64,000 nt of DNA. It comes from Arion vulgaris. Taxonomy: Eukaryota > Mollusca > Gastropoda > Stylommatophora > Arionidae. Shown here piece by piece: positions 11,850 to 24,320 of this stretch. Under the pieces are notes generated by a model, which did not search any database, was not told the DNA's origin, and saw only the letters and a list, made by a program, of their open reading frames with translations. Every line of letters begins with the position of its first letter. Within the stretch, counting starts at the first letter, position 1. The position numbers and the translations under genes are program-made. Location of the stretch: assembly GCA_020796225.1 (NCBI GenBank), contig CM036753.1, forward strand, positions 73,205,365 to 73,269,364, given 5' to 3'.

Positions 11850-12110
11850 AAGCGTTTCAGTTACAGTTCAGTATTGGGACCATCCCTTTACTTTTCATCA
11901 AACATTCGTTACTTTGTACGACCGATTAGCATACTACGTAAGCTTTCGACTATCAACTGGGACACAAGAGTGTTATGTGTTCAATCCCACAATCGACGTT
12001 ACACTCGTGAGAAAAGGAATTTGCCCTCCTACACACTAGAATCTAGAAATGGGAAGGGACAGGCACTTCGTACCCGACGGTCTAAAAAGGCTACCTGAAA
12101 TATTATTAAA
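11850..12110 (+). mobile_element. SINE-E, tRNA-like
   Basis: Contains a B-box-like gtgttcaatcccac and the phrase ggtctaaaaaggctac near its 3' end, both shared with 63798-63960 (gggttcagtccaac, ggtctaaaaaggctac). Two copies with matching order make a SINE likely; the A-box is not clear. Confidence 0.5.
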
Positions 12111-12270
12111 ACAAAAGATTTACAGAGAAGAAACATTTTTAAAACTGCCACATATATATGTACAGATTGAATAATTAATTGTTCAGATAAGTGGTACATT
12201 TTCCTCGACAGTATTTGTTACTAGCGTAGTAAAGGGTATTCGAGGAGCGGTTAGTTACTTTCTCCTGTTA

Positions 12271-12472
12271 TTTTTTTTTTCGATCCAGAAGCACTTGAGC
12301 TTTCAGCTCTTCGGCTCGTGCCATGGACATCGTAACCCTTCGGTTCGGTGCCACGAACACCGTAAATCTGGGAAACCTGTGGCTTTTCTGCCAGCCCGCG
12401 GAATTGAACCCGCACTCACGAGGGCTAGTCACCCGTAGTCCAACGCGCTACGAACACGCTGGGCAGGCGGGC
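12271..12472 (-). mobile_element. SINE-A copy
   Basis: Full-length minus-strand copy, starting with a T run (the A-rich tail) and gatccagaagcacttgagc, ending in the tRNA-like head gaacacgctgggcaggcggg. B-box on the minus strand ggttcaattcc. Confidence 0.9.
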
Positions 12473-12479
12473 CTCCTGT

Positions 12480-13400
12480 CACTTTAAATACTTGCTATTG
12501 CCTCCCAAGTCCAGTATAACCAAAAACATTTCTTCCGGTACATCGTCCTGAGCATGACCATAAAAAGGCGGTATAGAAAACCAATAAATGTGATTCCTCG
12601 TTTCCTGATGCTTATAACAGATCTATGCATTTTTTCTAAAGAGGGAAAATATATGAAACTGGCATTTAATAGAAAACGCCCTTTTTGAGTTTCTATCAAA
12701 CCCTACACATTCTCTTCCGTAATCAATGTTTATTATGTTAGTCGATTTACGGTTTCACAGGAAACTACGAATCTTGCATTCTTTCCATTGCACCATGCAA
12801 TTTATTGTACTTTCGGCTCTATGTAGATTTTTCTCCTGACGAATCTTTAGGACAACAAGTCTCAGATTTCTTTTTAAATTTGGACGAAACAAGTCTACAG
12901 AGTTTTCTTTAAAATGTGAACTTGACTAATGTTGATTTGGTTCAGCACCACTGATGGATGAATTTCTTCTCAAGTGGAGATTATTCTGTGGTTCTCCTAC
13001 ATTTCCAGCAACCAAGAAAGATTCCAGTCAAGCACTTCAGTCTAGAATCCAGTCTACAATTCTAGCAAGTGGGGATTCACCTAGCAGCCGTACATATTTT
13101 TTTAAAGTAAATTTTATCGCAGAGGACAAAACCCAAACCTCTAAGCCAAGTGTCTTACATCACACATATCACACAGTATTGTAACTAATCATATTGTTAC
13201 ATGTGCACTATTCGCGATGAGGCAGTATAGTTGGTACGTAGCGTTTAGGTAGCGTATGCTCGCCTTAGTCTCCAAAAGTAATCGGTTCCTTTCTTATGAT
13301 CGTGCTTATTATACATTCATACCTGATCTAAGAGTAGTTGAGATCGAGTTCCTAGTCCTATTTGAGACGGACGATAAAACGTGGCACTCGTGTTGAAGGT
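12480..13400. other. Intron 1 segment with nothing recognised
   Basis: No repeat family, exon or RNA gene recognised. Short open frames only. Confidence 0.5.
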
Positions 13401-13404
13401 TCAG

Positions 13405-13640
13405 TTCGTTAATCTCTCTCTTTGCCTTTTTACCCCGGGTTGGGGCATAGGCCCTCAACCAACTCATGCCAAATCTTCCTATCTATAGCTATCTCCTGCA
13501 GCTCCCCCCAGCTCTTCTTTATATTGTTGATCTCCGCCTCCAAATCTCGTCTCCATGTATTTCTCGGCCTCCTTTTCTTTCGCTGTCCCTGCAGGTTCCA
13601 GAAAAGAACCCTTCTTCTTATATTACCCTCCGGTAAATCA
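13405..13640 (-). mobile_element. LINE family 3, 3' end
   Basis: Matches the minus-strand element at 36177-36735 over its 3' part (ctttgcctttt, ggggcataggccctcaacca, catgtatttctcggcctcc). Encodes the C-terminal ORF2 region in broken frames. Confidence 0.75.
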
Positions 13641-13644
13641 AATT

Positions 13645-14575
13645 TATGAAAAGGTGATTTTGATAAAAAGACATCTATTATGAATAGTGAACTTAATAAT
13701 ATTGTTATTATACCTCAGTTTTTCATGCGTCCGTTTAACTTAGTTTAATTTTGTCCTAGTGACTACACATTTACTTTAAATTACTCCTTCCAAGTTTAGA
13801 ACCACGTTTTAAATGCTAAACATTGCATGCATTGTTTTGAGAAGCATATGTCCTGCTGTGCATATCATAACTTTTTGCGCGATCGAATGTGTTTCCGAAT
13901 TATCTTGTAATGACGGGGTTTACTGTACCTCAGGTTAATGTGATCTATTGTTGATCATGAATTGTTATTGTAACTGTTTCTGCTAGCTCACTGTTTACCG
14001 TCTGTTGAAACATTTAACGACGTACTTTATCAAAACACAATGTATCTAGTCACGTGTTTGTAGAAAGTTATTTTAGTCTTCACTTGTTTATCGTTACATT
14101 GCTAAGTTTATCGTTAGCATTGCTAAGTTTATCGTTACCATTGCTAAGTAGTCTTAAAGTATTTAGTTGCCAATACGACTATTTAATGAGATGTCTTCTA
14201 GTGCTTAAATGTCATTACTAATGTGTACTTAGTTTTGTTGTTGTTAGGTAAGTACTTAGATGTCACCAACGTTTTATCCTATATCTTACGACTATAGTAG
14301 TTATGAATACCCTGCCTATGTTACTGGCATGTTCAAGTCATATATCAGATGTTGTATCATTGTTTATATTATCTATTGCTTGTTATCATGGTGTAAATGT
14401 TTAAATGGGGAATGATTTACTGCATTGCATCGGGTTTCCCCATATGGCTCAGTGCCTTCGGCAGAAATGTCTTTGAGTGTTGCACAAAGGACGAAATGTT
14501 ACTGTAAATCTACTTGAAAGCTGTAATACATTAATAATGTTTTTTATAACGATTTAGTACATTTAACATATTTAA
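13645..14575. other. Intron 1 segment with nothing recognised
   Basis: AT-rich. It holds a small direct repeat (gctaagtttatcgtta, about three units at 14100-14150). Otherwise nothing recognised. Confidence 0.5.
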
Positions 14576-14580
14576 GTTGG

Positions 14581-14760
14581 CCGCCTGCCCAGCGTGTTCG
14601 TAGCGCGCTGGACGACGGGTGACAAGCTCCATGTTGAGTGCGGTTCGATTCCGCGGGCTGGCAGAAAAGCCACAGGTTCTCCAGATTTACTGTGTTCGTG
14701 GCACCGAACCGAATGGTTACGATGTTCATGGCACCGAGCCTCAAAGCTCAGGATCGAAAA
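14581..14760 (+). mobile_element. SINE-A copy with deleted tail
   Basis: Head and body are intact (B-box ggttcgattcc), but the 3' end lacks part of the usual gaagagctgaaagctcaagt segment. Confidence 0.88.
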
Positions 14761-14789
14761 CGATTTAAATAATGATTATCAGCGCTTCA

Positions 14790-15345
14790 GCAATCATATT
14801 CATTATACATTGAACAGCAACAATCTATTTCATTAAATTGAATGCAACAATCCTATATTCATTATACATTGAACAGCAACAATCCTATATTCATTATACA
14901 TTGAACAGCAACAATCCTATATTCATATACATTGAACAACAATCCTATATTCATTATACATTGAACAGCAACAATCCTATATTCATTATACATTGAACAG
15001 CAACAATCCTATATTCATTATACATTGAACAGCAACAATCCTATATTCATTATACATTGAACAGCAACAATCCTATATTCATTATACATTGAACAGCAAC
15101 AATCCTATATTCATTATCATGAAAGCAACAATCCTATATTCATTATACATTGAACAGCAACAATCCTATATTCATTATACATTGAACAGAACAATCATAT
15201 TCATTATACATTGAAACAACAATCCTATATTCATATACATTGAACAGCAACAATCCTATATTCATCATACATTGAACAGCAACAATCCTATATTCATTAT
15301 ACATTGAACAGCAAAATCTATATTCATCATACATTGAATATGTGG
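14790..15345. repeat. 32-bp minisatellite, about 16 copies
   Basis: Unit contains caacaatcctatattcat and tatacattgaacag, period 32. Several units carry 1-3 base deletions (near 14925, 15115, 15190, 15230, 15315) against otherwise identical neighbours. Confidence 0.95.
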
Positions 15346-15904
15346 CTCGATCGAATTTGAACCCACAATCTTCAGAATGACAGGCAGATGTCTTAACACA
15401 TCGTCATGATCCCTGTTTTTAATAATCTTCATCTTATCTTAACCATCGTCATAGAGATCCCCTGCTTTTTATAATAATCTCTTATCTTATCTAACCAATC
15501 GTCATAGATCACTGCTTATTAATAATCAAACTATTCAAATTAGGAGCATGTGGTCAAAGAAGTATTTGTCATTGTATCCCCACGTTGTTCACGTACGATC
15601 GGTAACTATATTTAGTGAGTGGACATGTAACATCATCTCGAACTGACTGTTAACAAGAACTTTAGTTCACGAGCTCTCCTATTTAAAAAAAATAGATTTT
15701 CTAGAGTTTGAGAATGCAGAAATTGTCCGATGAACAACACAATGAAATAGGTCATCTTGGCAACCGTGTAGTACAGACTTGAACTGGTTACTACGTGAAG
15801 TTTGGCAAGATGATTATGTTTTAGCTTCTTAGTGCATATATATATTACGAATATTTACTGAAGTGAGTTATCATTAAGTGTTTAGTGGTCATTAATGAAT
15901 ATTT

Positions 15905-16397
15905 ACTGATACCTCATGGAAGGACAAATGGCGCCAATTTTAAAATGCAAACATGTCACCATGAACACAAAAAGAGCAATGTTCAACACAATCTTTCTTC
16001 CCACATTATGCTACCAGTGCCAAACCTGGACGCTGACAACAAATGATAGAAGAAAACTATTCACGACAGAGATGAAGTGTCTACGCAGAATGCTGGGGTA
16101 ACAAGAAGAGACCGGTTGAGAAATGAAGACATCAGGAAAAAAGTGGGTACAACATCAGTACTAGACTTCATCAAGAAACAACAAATTAAATGATTCGGCC
16201 ACATGAGCAGATTACCAACAGACAGTGCACCTCAAAGAGCAATGCTGCTCCGATACAATGGTACAAAGCAAAAGGCAGACCACGCAAAAGATGGACCTCA
16301 GAGATAACAGATCATACGAAAGACACTATCTACGAAGCGCACACAAAGGCCCGTTATAGAAATCTCTTCTTGACCAGACGCTGTGATGCATAACAGG
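15905..16397 (+). mobile_element. LINE family 4-like 3' fragment
   Basis: Reads AMFNTIFLPTLCYQCQTWTL, LFTTEMKCLRRMLG, then after a frameshift KAKGRPRKRWTSEITDHTKD and ARYRNLFLTRRCDA, the C-terminal part of a LINE ORF2. A related tail is at 35937-36172. Confidence 0.8.
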
Positions 16398-16433
16398 ATT
16401 GGAGAAAAGAAAGACTGATACCTCTTCAAATAC

Positions 16434-16945
16434 TTATATATCAATACATGTTTATACTGGTACTGGGATTATATATCAATACATGTTTATACTGGTACTG
16501 GGATTATATATCACTACATGTTTATACTGGTACTGGGATTATATATCACTACATGTTTATACTGGTACTGGGATTATATATCAATACATGTTTATACTGG
16601 TACTGGGATTATATATCAATACATGTTTATACTGGTACTGGGATGATATATCAATACATGTTTATACTGGTACTGGGATGATATATCAATACATGTTTAT
16701 ACTGTACTGGATTATATATCAATACATGTTTATACTGGTACTGGGATTATATATCAATACATGTTTATACTGGTACGGATGAATATCAATACATGTTTAT
16801 ACTGGTACTGGAGATTATATATACAATACATGTTTATACTTACGGGATTAATATCACATGTTTATACGGACTGGATTATATATCAATACATGTTTATACT
16901 GGTATGGGATATATATCAATATGTTTATACTGGTACTGGGATGGT
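16434..16945. repeat. 35-bp minisatellite, about 14 copies
   Basis: Unit contains atatcaatacatgtttatac and tggtactggg, period 35. The first ten units are near-identical; from about 16700 on, units lose bases irregularly. Because 35 is not a multiple of three, the frame rotates and gives spurious open frames. Confidence 0.95.
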
Positions 16946-17200
16946 TTTATGACTATTTACTGAATATCTCATCAGTACTTAGACATAGATGCACCTTTTT
17001 TTACCGAGTTGTCCTTAAGTATTGATATGTTTATGTCAATGGCTGTTAATTCTTCATTAAATACTAATATTAATTTAGGTTTAATGATGGATTTTGTAAG
17101 TATGTATATGTACTGTAAATACGAATGTTTACCCAAGGATCTTTAAGTAATTTTATAATGCAACAATTCTTGATTGAATTGTACTTCTATTTGTCCTCAG

Positions 17201-17393
17201 TATTCGTGGCATATCTGTAGAGCTTCTACGCCCATTTCTAATTTTTGTGCTTGCTGAGCCTCAACAGTCTGACATATACTCAGTTGTACGATCTGGACTT
17301 CAACATTTCCTACCTGCTGCTTGTCGTCTAGGAGAAGATGAACAGGCAAAAGACATACTCAGAATTGTGTTGCGACTGTTGCCAAAAATGCAG
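17201..17393 (+). CDS. FOCAD: FOCAD internal exon 2
   Basis: The acceptor is ttgtcctcag and the donor gtatgt. The first base T joins AG of the previous exon to make a Ser codon, after which 64 codons run open to the donor (end phase 0). The peptide includes ISVELLRPFLIFVLAEPQQ, which aligns with the human stretch containing APFLWYLYCEPSQ, and it ends in LRLLPKMQ, matching the human CDIVPCLQ region. Helix-rich, Leu-rich composition fits a HEAT-type repeat. The intron before it is 16.9 kb, so this exon is isolated among repeats and could easily be missed by automated annotation. Confidence 0.93.
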
Positions 17394-18039
17394 GTATGTA
17401 ATTCTTTTAAATCGACACTATTGTTATAACATAATTGGCGGAAAAAGTACGATATTAGTGGCTTTTTACCTGGGCTACATGTAACCTTGGATACGCACAA
17501 TCACTGGAAGTGTTATGAAAAATGTATTTCTTTTAGTTGTCCATATCCATTCATTTTAGTTTATTTAATGTTAATTATATAGTCTTACTGTAAATAGATG
17601 TGTAATTCTTGTCAGATTACCAACATAGCAATGCTAATTAAATACAGTGGATACAAAGCAAAAAGCTGTCCACGCAAGAACTGTATATCTATACCGCCAA
17701 CTTCCTTTACCCTCACCGTCACGCCACTGGCTGGTGTTGGTGTTATCCATAGCAGGAACTCATGGTGGCTTCAATTCCCACCTCCCTCTTCTTGTACCAG
17801 ACCACACAGAATCTTAGTAAACAGGAATAAATACGCAAGCATTCCATCACTTTTTGAACATAACAATATGTAACTTAGATTTAAAAGTTTACCACCTTGA
17901 TAATGCCCTCAGATGCTGTCCGCATACAACACGCACATGGTGGACGTCAGGTTTATTTTTTTTCTTTCAGGAGCCAAATGAAAAACAAAACAATGAGTTT
18001 ATAGTTTACTATGCTATGAATCATAATGTAGCATATCCT
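17394..18039. other. Start of intron 2, no clear feature
   Basis: Follows the exon 2 donor. A short stretch near 17645 (ggatacaaagcaaaaagctg) recalls the LINE segment at 16262 but is too short to assign. Confidence 0.4.
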
Positions 18040-18330
18040 TTTTCTTTTTCTTTTTTTCGATCCAGAAGCACTTGGACTTTCAAACCCTTCGGTTCGGTGC
18101 CACGAACACCGTAAATCTGAAGAACCTGTGACTTTTCTGTCAGCCCGCGGAATTGAACCCGCACTCACAGGTAGCTGTCACTCGTCGTCCAACGCGCTAC
18201 GAACACGCTGGACAGGCGGGCAGGTAGCTTCCCTAGGTTCCTACATCAGTCGCCTCATACAACATGCCTTGTAGATCGCAACGGTACTATTGTTTGTTTC
18301 CTTTGCGAGCCCTGGCATCACACGGGCGCC
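18040..18330 (-). mobile_element. SINE-A joined to SINE-C core fragment
   Basis: A minus-strand SINE-A (18040-18221) lacking an internal ~30 bp segment abuts a minus-strand SINE-C core (18227-18330) containing caacatgccttgtagatcgc and cacacgggcgcc. Confidence 0.8.
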
Positions 18331-18619
18331 AAATATCTAACCATTTAACCAAACATCTTGACAGGCAGAACAAACATCTCACCAGTGTATCAAATACTCC
18401 ACTAGTCAGTACCTGCATGTCATAGTAAAATATTATTTAATTAATTATTCCACAGTGACTCCTTACGATTATGAATTTTGTTTGAAATATTTCACTCTGT
18501 TGTTAGAATCTGTGTCTCTGCAACCAAGTCAGTCTCATAATGAAACCAGTCACTTTCACCTACTGAAAGTTTCAGTCTTAGAACACTCATAATGTAGTTT
18601 CAGTTTGAAATATCTTCAT

Positions 18620-19480
18620 TGCACTCCGGACATGTCCATAGGTGCTCCAATCTCCTTCACAATATCTCCAACATCGTCCAGCGACTGATTGTACCAGTTC
18701 GAGTTTGATTAATGAACCTACTGATATACCTGTTATACCGTTCTTTTCTTGCTACTCCAATCTTATGTAATCTAGTAGTTGACGTGGACTGGTTTAAATG
18801 AAAATGTTCTTAGCGGCCATACTCTATGAGGGCTTTCAAAATATCAGCTCTATCCATTGGCTGGACCGCTGATATGGTGGCATAGCCAGCCAGCCTTTCT
18901 GCTCTCTCATTGCCGAAAACACCCACGTGTCCATGAACGAAGATAAGTGTAATTCTGCAAATTGTTGACGCTTGTGATTCAGTCCATTGCCTGCGCACCG
19001 AACCAGCCTCCACCTTTCGGATCATACTCAATGAATCACCCAGAATGCACGCATGATTGTAGTTTTGTGATTCTAGCCAGAGTAGCGCCTTAGTCACTGC
19101 CAGTACCTCTATTGTCATGCTGCTTGTTGTCATACTAAATGCACCACTGGCTTCCTTGACCATTCTGCCACATGAGCTTGCAGAGAAGGCCCATGCCGAC
19201 TTCGTGGCGAACTACCGATCCAAATGTGCAAATCACAACGTCACCTTCATTGCAGTTTTTATCATTGATGGTTTTGAGGTCTGCATCCAACGCCACGGGA
19301 TTCCTCTCTCTGTAACCTTCGTCGAGTTTAATGATGGTCGAAAAGGTGTTCCCGTATATTGAAAGAATCGGTTTCCATTCTTCCCCATGGTCGATATTTG
19401 TGAACTCGCATACCAGCTGAACAGTGGCTGCGGCACGGCCAACCCACGACTTGTCCCGCTTTAGCCGATTATACAGGTGA
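18620..19480 (-). mobile_element. LINE with RNase H domain, 3' part
   Basis: The minus strand encodes [55 protein letters not shown] and FVHGHVGVFGNERAERLAGY, an RNase H domain with the E, D and NERA(E) positions (the last normally D). The initial TDGS is degraded. A duplicate with 90% or so similarity by eye is at 40020-40700. Confidence 0.8.
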
Positions 19481-19745
19481 AAGGTGTTCGATATTGAAAG
19501 AATCAGTCATCTTCCCATGGTCGATATTTGAGACTCGATACCAGCTGAACAGTGGCTCGGCACGGCCAACCCACGACTTGTCCCGCTTTAGCCGATTATA
19601 CAGTAGTTTAAGAGGTAATCCTAGGTATTTGAAGATGAATCACGAACAGTGGCTACGGCACGGCCAACCCACGACTTGTGCCGCTTTAGCCGATTATACT
19701 GTAGTTTAAGAGGTCATCCTAGGTTTTTGAAGATGAATCACGAAC
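19426..19745. repeat. Tandem triplication of ~100-bp LINE-derived unit
   Basis: cacggccaacccacgacttg recurs near 19435, 19561 and 19659, each followed by gctttagccgattatac. The copies differ by small deletions. Confidence 0.8.
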
Positions 19746-19749
19746 GAGA

Positions 19750-20200
19750 AGGAATTTACTTTATTGAATGATTGATAGGACCATCATCATTGCACTTCGG
19801 TGAGTAACAATGTGTGCTTCGATCTCTTTCTTACACAGGAAGATCTAAGCGCCAGTGTACGAACTCCGTAGCGCCCGCGAGGGTCTCCGATGTAATTCAG
19901 AAATTAGCAAAAATGTTTTGTAGAAATTGTATTTATTAATCATGAAATTTGCAGCAGCTTTCCAGCCTGCTCTTGTCGTCTTTGAATTGCAAAGGTTTTT
20001 TTTTTTACGTGCTCAACGTTAACACGGGCTTACGTTTTATCATCTGTCTCCGATAAGACTAGGAACTCGATATCTCCTACACTTAGATCAGGAGTCTCTT
20101 GAAAAATATCCCGATGGCTCCACGAGGGAACGAATCGAGCACTTTTGGATAGAGAGGCGAACATCTAAGCTCTACGCCACAGAGACCCCTGAGTACACTT
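19750..20200. repeat. Interspersed repeat with tRNA-like end
   Basis: The part 19760-19900 resembles 7390-7540 (cattgcacttcggt, aacaatgtgtgct). The minus strand at 20120-20195 reads gtggcgtagagcttagatg and gctcgattc, like a tRNA-derived SINE head. Confidence 0.4.
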
Positions 20201-20809
20201 TTTATTTTCAAGTCCTGTTTATAAGAGATTTAGAGAGAGAGACGCTATACCGTCGTGGTTATTGCATTTGTTTTGCAAGCGCGTGGTACCAGGATCAAAT
20301 TCCATAGTGGCAGTGGAAATCTTTTTTTCAAATATACAGCTTTGAGATCGACTTCGTCTCCATTAGGTATCAGAAACGCTAGGAAATAAAGAACACCGGC
20401 ATCATGTTGACCATGTCACATTTTCTGCGACATTGGTAAATAAATAAATTGTCAGGCCTTACACTGTATTCCTCAAAATACATCATAAAAAGAATACGTT
20501 TTCTTTACTTTACTATTTAATCGTTTTGTATATCTGAAAAATATAATAACAGATGATGGGAGAAGGGAAATGAAATATAAGATACTCGTATATTGCTACA
20601 TGAGATACATATTAACTGCCAAGAAATAAAAACACACATCAAAACTGAGAATCATCCAGTATTACATATACTCATCTTTGTTGTATGGATTGTAAACTTG
20701 AACAAAGCAAACAGCTGAAAAATAGAATCGAGGCCTTTTTTTGTTTCTCTTCCTCCATTGTACCCCAGACAGATGTTGGGGGAGTAAGAATTGTATGTGC
20801 ATAATGCAC

Positions 20810-20885
20810 TTTGAAAGTTGGTATTCATTTCTCTAAAGTTGGTATTCATTTCTCTAAAGTTGGTATTCATTTCTCTAAAGTTGGT
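20810..20885. repeat. 21-bp direct repeat, 3-4 copies
   Basis: gttggtattcatttctctaa repeats three times, with a partial fourth. Confidence 0.9.
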
Positions 20886-21039
20886 TTTCTTCAAGTTGTC
20901 TCTTCTACACATATTAGTGTGGTCGTTCCGATGTGTATTCATTAATTGTTTCAATGTACTCTATGAAGAATACCATGACATTTAACTTCAAATGTGAATA
21001 CAGAGATCGATTATGCCATGAAGAAGAAACATAATATAG

Positions 21040-22350
21040 ATGTTAATCTAGCATATTAGCTACCACAATTAGACGACTGCAGTATTACTACCAAAGATAG
21101 ACTGCGTAATTCTACTTTACGATCGTAATAGCTACCACAATATAGATGACTGCATAATTCTACAAATATGACGAGACTCAGTATTCTCAATATAGCACTT
21201 GGTATTCAGTTTACTACTAATAGATGGACTGCATATTGCTACTAAATATAGGTGATTCAATTAGCTATCAAATGTAGATCGACTGCGTCTATCACAATTT
21301 TAGATGAGATGCGTATTGCTCACATTGATGAGACTGCTATTAGCACATATAGACATGCTTTGCTACCAAATGTGAGACTGCATTACCCATTAGAGAGACT
21401 GATAATACCACTACATATAGACGAGACTCGTAATTGCTACAATATGACAGACTGCAGAATTAGCTCACAATATAGATGGCTGCATATGTACATAGAAGAC
21501 AGTAATACTACATAATATAGCAGCTGCAGTAATAGCTAACAAACAGACTGAGTAATTAGCTACACAATATAGATGAGACTGCAGTAATTAGCTACACAAT
21601 GTAGATGAGACTGCAGTAATTAGCTACTACAATATAGATGAGACTGCAGTAATTAGCTACTACAATATAGATGAGACTGCAGTAATTAGCTACCACAATG
21701 TAGATGAGACTGCAGTAATTAGCTATCACAATGTAGATGAGACTGCAGTAATTAGCTACCACAATATAGACGAGACTGCAGTAATTAGCTACTACAATAG
21801 ATAGACTGCAGTACTGCACAATAAGATGAGACTGCTATTACCTACAATATAGATGAGACTGCATGCTACATGAATGAGACTGCAGCATACTTCACAATGT
21901 AGATGAGACTGCAGTAATTAGCTATCACAATGTAGATGAGACTGCAGTAATTAGCTATCACAATGTAGATGAGACTGCAGTAATTAGCTACTACAATATA
22001 GATGAGACTGCAGTAATTAGCTATCACAATATAGATGAGACTGCAGTAATTAGCTACCACAATATAGATGAGACTGCTGTAATTAGCTATCACAATGTAG
22101 ATGAGACTGCAGTAATGATCACATATAGACACTGCAATGCTACTACAATATAGATGAGACTGCAGTAATTAGCTACCACAATATAGATGAGACTGCAGTA
22201 ATTAGCTATCACAATGTAGATGAGACTGCAGTAATTAGCTACTACAATATAGATGAGACTGCAATAATTAGCTATCACAATATAGATGAGACTGCAGTAA
22301 CATATAGATGGACTAATTAGCATCACAAATAGAGAGACTAATAGCACCAC
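21040..22350. repeat. 33-bp minisatellite, about 35-40 units
   Basis: Unit contains caatatagatgagactgcag and taattagct, period 33. As 33 is divisible by three, the minus strand stays open and yields an artificial 11-residue peptide repeat (YCSLIYIVVAN). The core (21590-22290) is regular; the left flank (21040-21590) and the ends are full of small deletions. Confidence 0.95.
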
Positions 22351-22354
22351 AGAA

Positions 22355-23095
22355 AATGAGTTGGACAAATACGGTATTTTAATCTCAATGAAAGACGTTG
22401 TACATTGTCGACGACCATATTGGATTGGACAGTTGAAGACACAAAAAAAAGCAAGCGAAAACAGAGATGTAATTGGAAGGAGACCGCAATAGGTGGTCAT
22501 ACAGCAGCATATCTGAGTGTACCATCCGGTGAAGAGCAGAATTTGATGGACGTTCATCGCAGTCAACTTTCAATTTGAAAACGGCACACGTTGATGATAA
22601 TGATATAGGAGTTATGAAGCGTCAGCATGCCAACGTTTAGCAATTTAGAAACAGATTCCAGTGATATCAAAATATATATTATTCAAGGAAGTGGTCGTTT
22701 GATTCTTGTCGTTGACACTTTCTATCTATGATGAAGTTATTTATTGCTGCAGTTTCTCTCATAGAGCAAGATGTTGTGATGTACTCTTAGTGCAAATGGA
22801 AATCAATAGAGAAATGTATTGCTGCAAGATACACTAAGCTGTTTCTGCGTTTGTGAGAATCTCTTATGAAGATAATCAATGTCTAAGATTGATGTCGATA
22901 GTTGCCTTTTTTTCTAGTACTACTTAAGCCTACATACACTAAAACTTGGTTGTTGAATAAGTTTTAATGACATATGAGAAATATAATCGAAGTAACATTG
23001 ATTATGCGTACACTTTAAAACCTCTGGGTTTTTGTAAATTAAATGAATGTACCTGAATAACATTATATGAAACACGTCGTTATTTATTAAAGTCA
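22355..23095. other. Intron 2 segment with nothing recognised
   Basis: No splice-flanked frame, repeat family or RNA gene recognised. Confidence 0.45.
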
Positions 23096-23100
23096 GAGTC

Positions 23101-23354
23101 ACCTGAGTGGTTGCGGGGCCCAAATTTGGGGTGTAAAGAATACAACCACTGTTACCTGCCATGCATGTCATAAGAGGCGACTAAGGATGTTTGGCTGAAA
23201 TCGGATGCACGTGTCCTAAACGTGTACAAGTCTAAGCGTTTAGGGGCCTACCAAACCAATGTGCAACGTATACACGTTCTTGGCAAAGATCAAACATATC
23301 ACAAAGAGTGATTAAAATTGGTCGTAAAGAACGAACGCAAAGAAGAAGAAGATT
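23101..23354 (+). mobile_element. SINE-B, central-domain SINE, full length
   Basis: Runs from ctgagtggttgcggggcc through the core catgtcataagaggcgact, then ggatgcacgtgtcctaaac, ttggcaaagatcaaacatat and ggtcgtaaagaacgaacgc, ending in GAA repeats. Other copies: 28812-29060, 32432-32536, 46240-46404, 50340-50424, 52800-53050 and 56015-56264. Confidence 0.85.
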
Positions 23355-23429
23355 AAAGTCAGAAAGATATATTTCAGTTTTATGAGGAGTCAGTACTTAT
23401 ATGTCAGTAATTTGGTCAGGGCATGCGGC

Positions 23430-24260
23430 CTATTTTATCTGACTGTACGTGTCATCAAAACAGTGGTTTTATGTCAGGGAAATAACACATCAACAATATT
23501 ACTTAAATGGTAACCATCTAACACCAGTTCAAAAATGTTGGTATTTTGGGACCCTAGTCACTGTCAGTCTTTCTCTTGACGAAGAAATCAACGGTCGAAT
23601 AGGTAGATGGCTGCTATATTCGGCAAACTATCATTGAGTGCGTGGGACAATACAAATAACATTTCAGTATATAATATATGCTGACGAAGATTCAAATATA
23701 TCGAACCTGTATAATTAGCTCTTTACTATATGACTCTGAAACATGGACCACCTACTCAAGGCATGAGAAGAGACAACATCTTTAACCTGCGATGTCTTCC
23801 CAAGATTATGAACATCAGGTGGTACGACAAGATAACCAACTCCGACGTACTGCAACGTGCAAACTTGCCTTCCATCATGTGCATGCTCAGAAGTAGAAGA
23901 CTAAGATGGTTAGTGCATGTGAGAAGAATTGACATTGCCACAAGTGTTGTTCTGTAAACTTTCGGAAGGGAAGAGACACCAAGACAGATCACTACTCTGT
24001 CTTGGTGCCCCATATACGGCACGGATATCTACAAAGTCTCAATGAAAAACTTGTCTATCGATCCTAAAAAATGGAAACAACTAGCTGATGACGGAGTTGT
24101 GTGGGTTAGAAACGTAACGCAAAGGTGCAGAATCTTTTGAAAAAGACTTAGGATTAGATGAAAGACAAGAGAGACAAGCGCAAACTCAGAAATTGTCACA
24201 GTAAAATATTTGCCAATTGACAGTCTGAAAAGACGAAAAGGCCATATAGTGGTATGATGC
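23430..24260 (+). mobile_element. LINE fragment, C-terminal ORF2, badly decayed
   Basis: Frame-shifted pieces read ETWTTYSRH, CLPKIMNIRWYDKITNSDVL and SIMCMLRSRRLRWLVHVRRI, then HTLSWCP-like sequence: the usual C-terminal LINE block (compare CLRRILKINWQDKIPDSEVL at 33191-33502). Confidence 0.8.
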
Positions 24261-24320
24261 TACTTCGATCACAAACGTTCTTTTGGTTATATTATGACCT
24301 GTAAGTCTTTCCTCTTTGTG

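Noticed and set aside
14790..15345. CRISPR-like array of regular repeats
   Set aside because: Units are directly adjacent without unique spacers and the context is a eukaryotic intron; it is a minisatellite. The same applies to the arrays at 16434, 24321, 35031, 38992 and 62767.
21592..22566. Minus-strand frames with an 11-residue repeat
   Set aside because: Pure product of the 33-bp minisatellite; the frame breaks wherever a unit has an indel.
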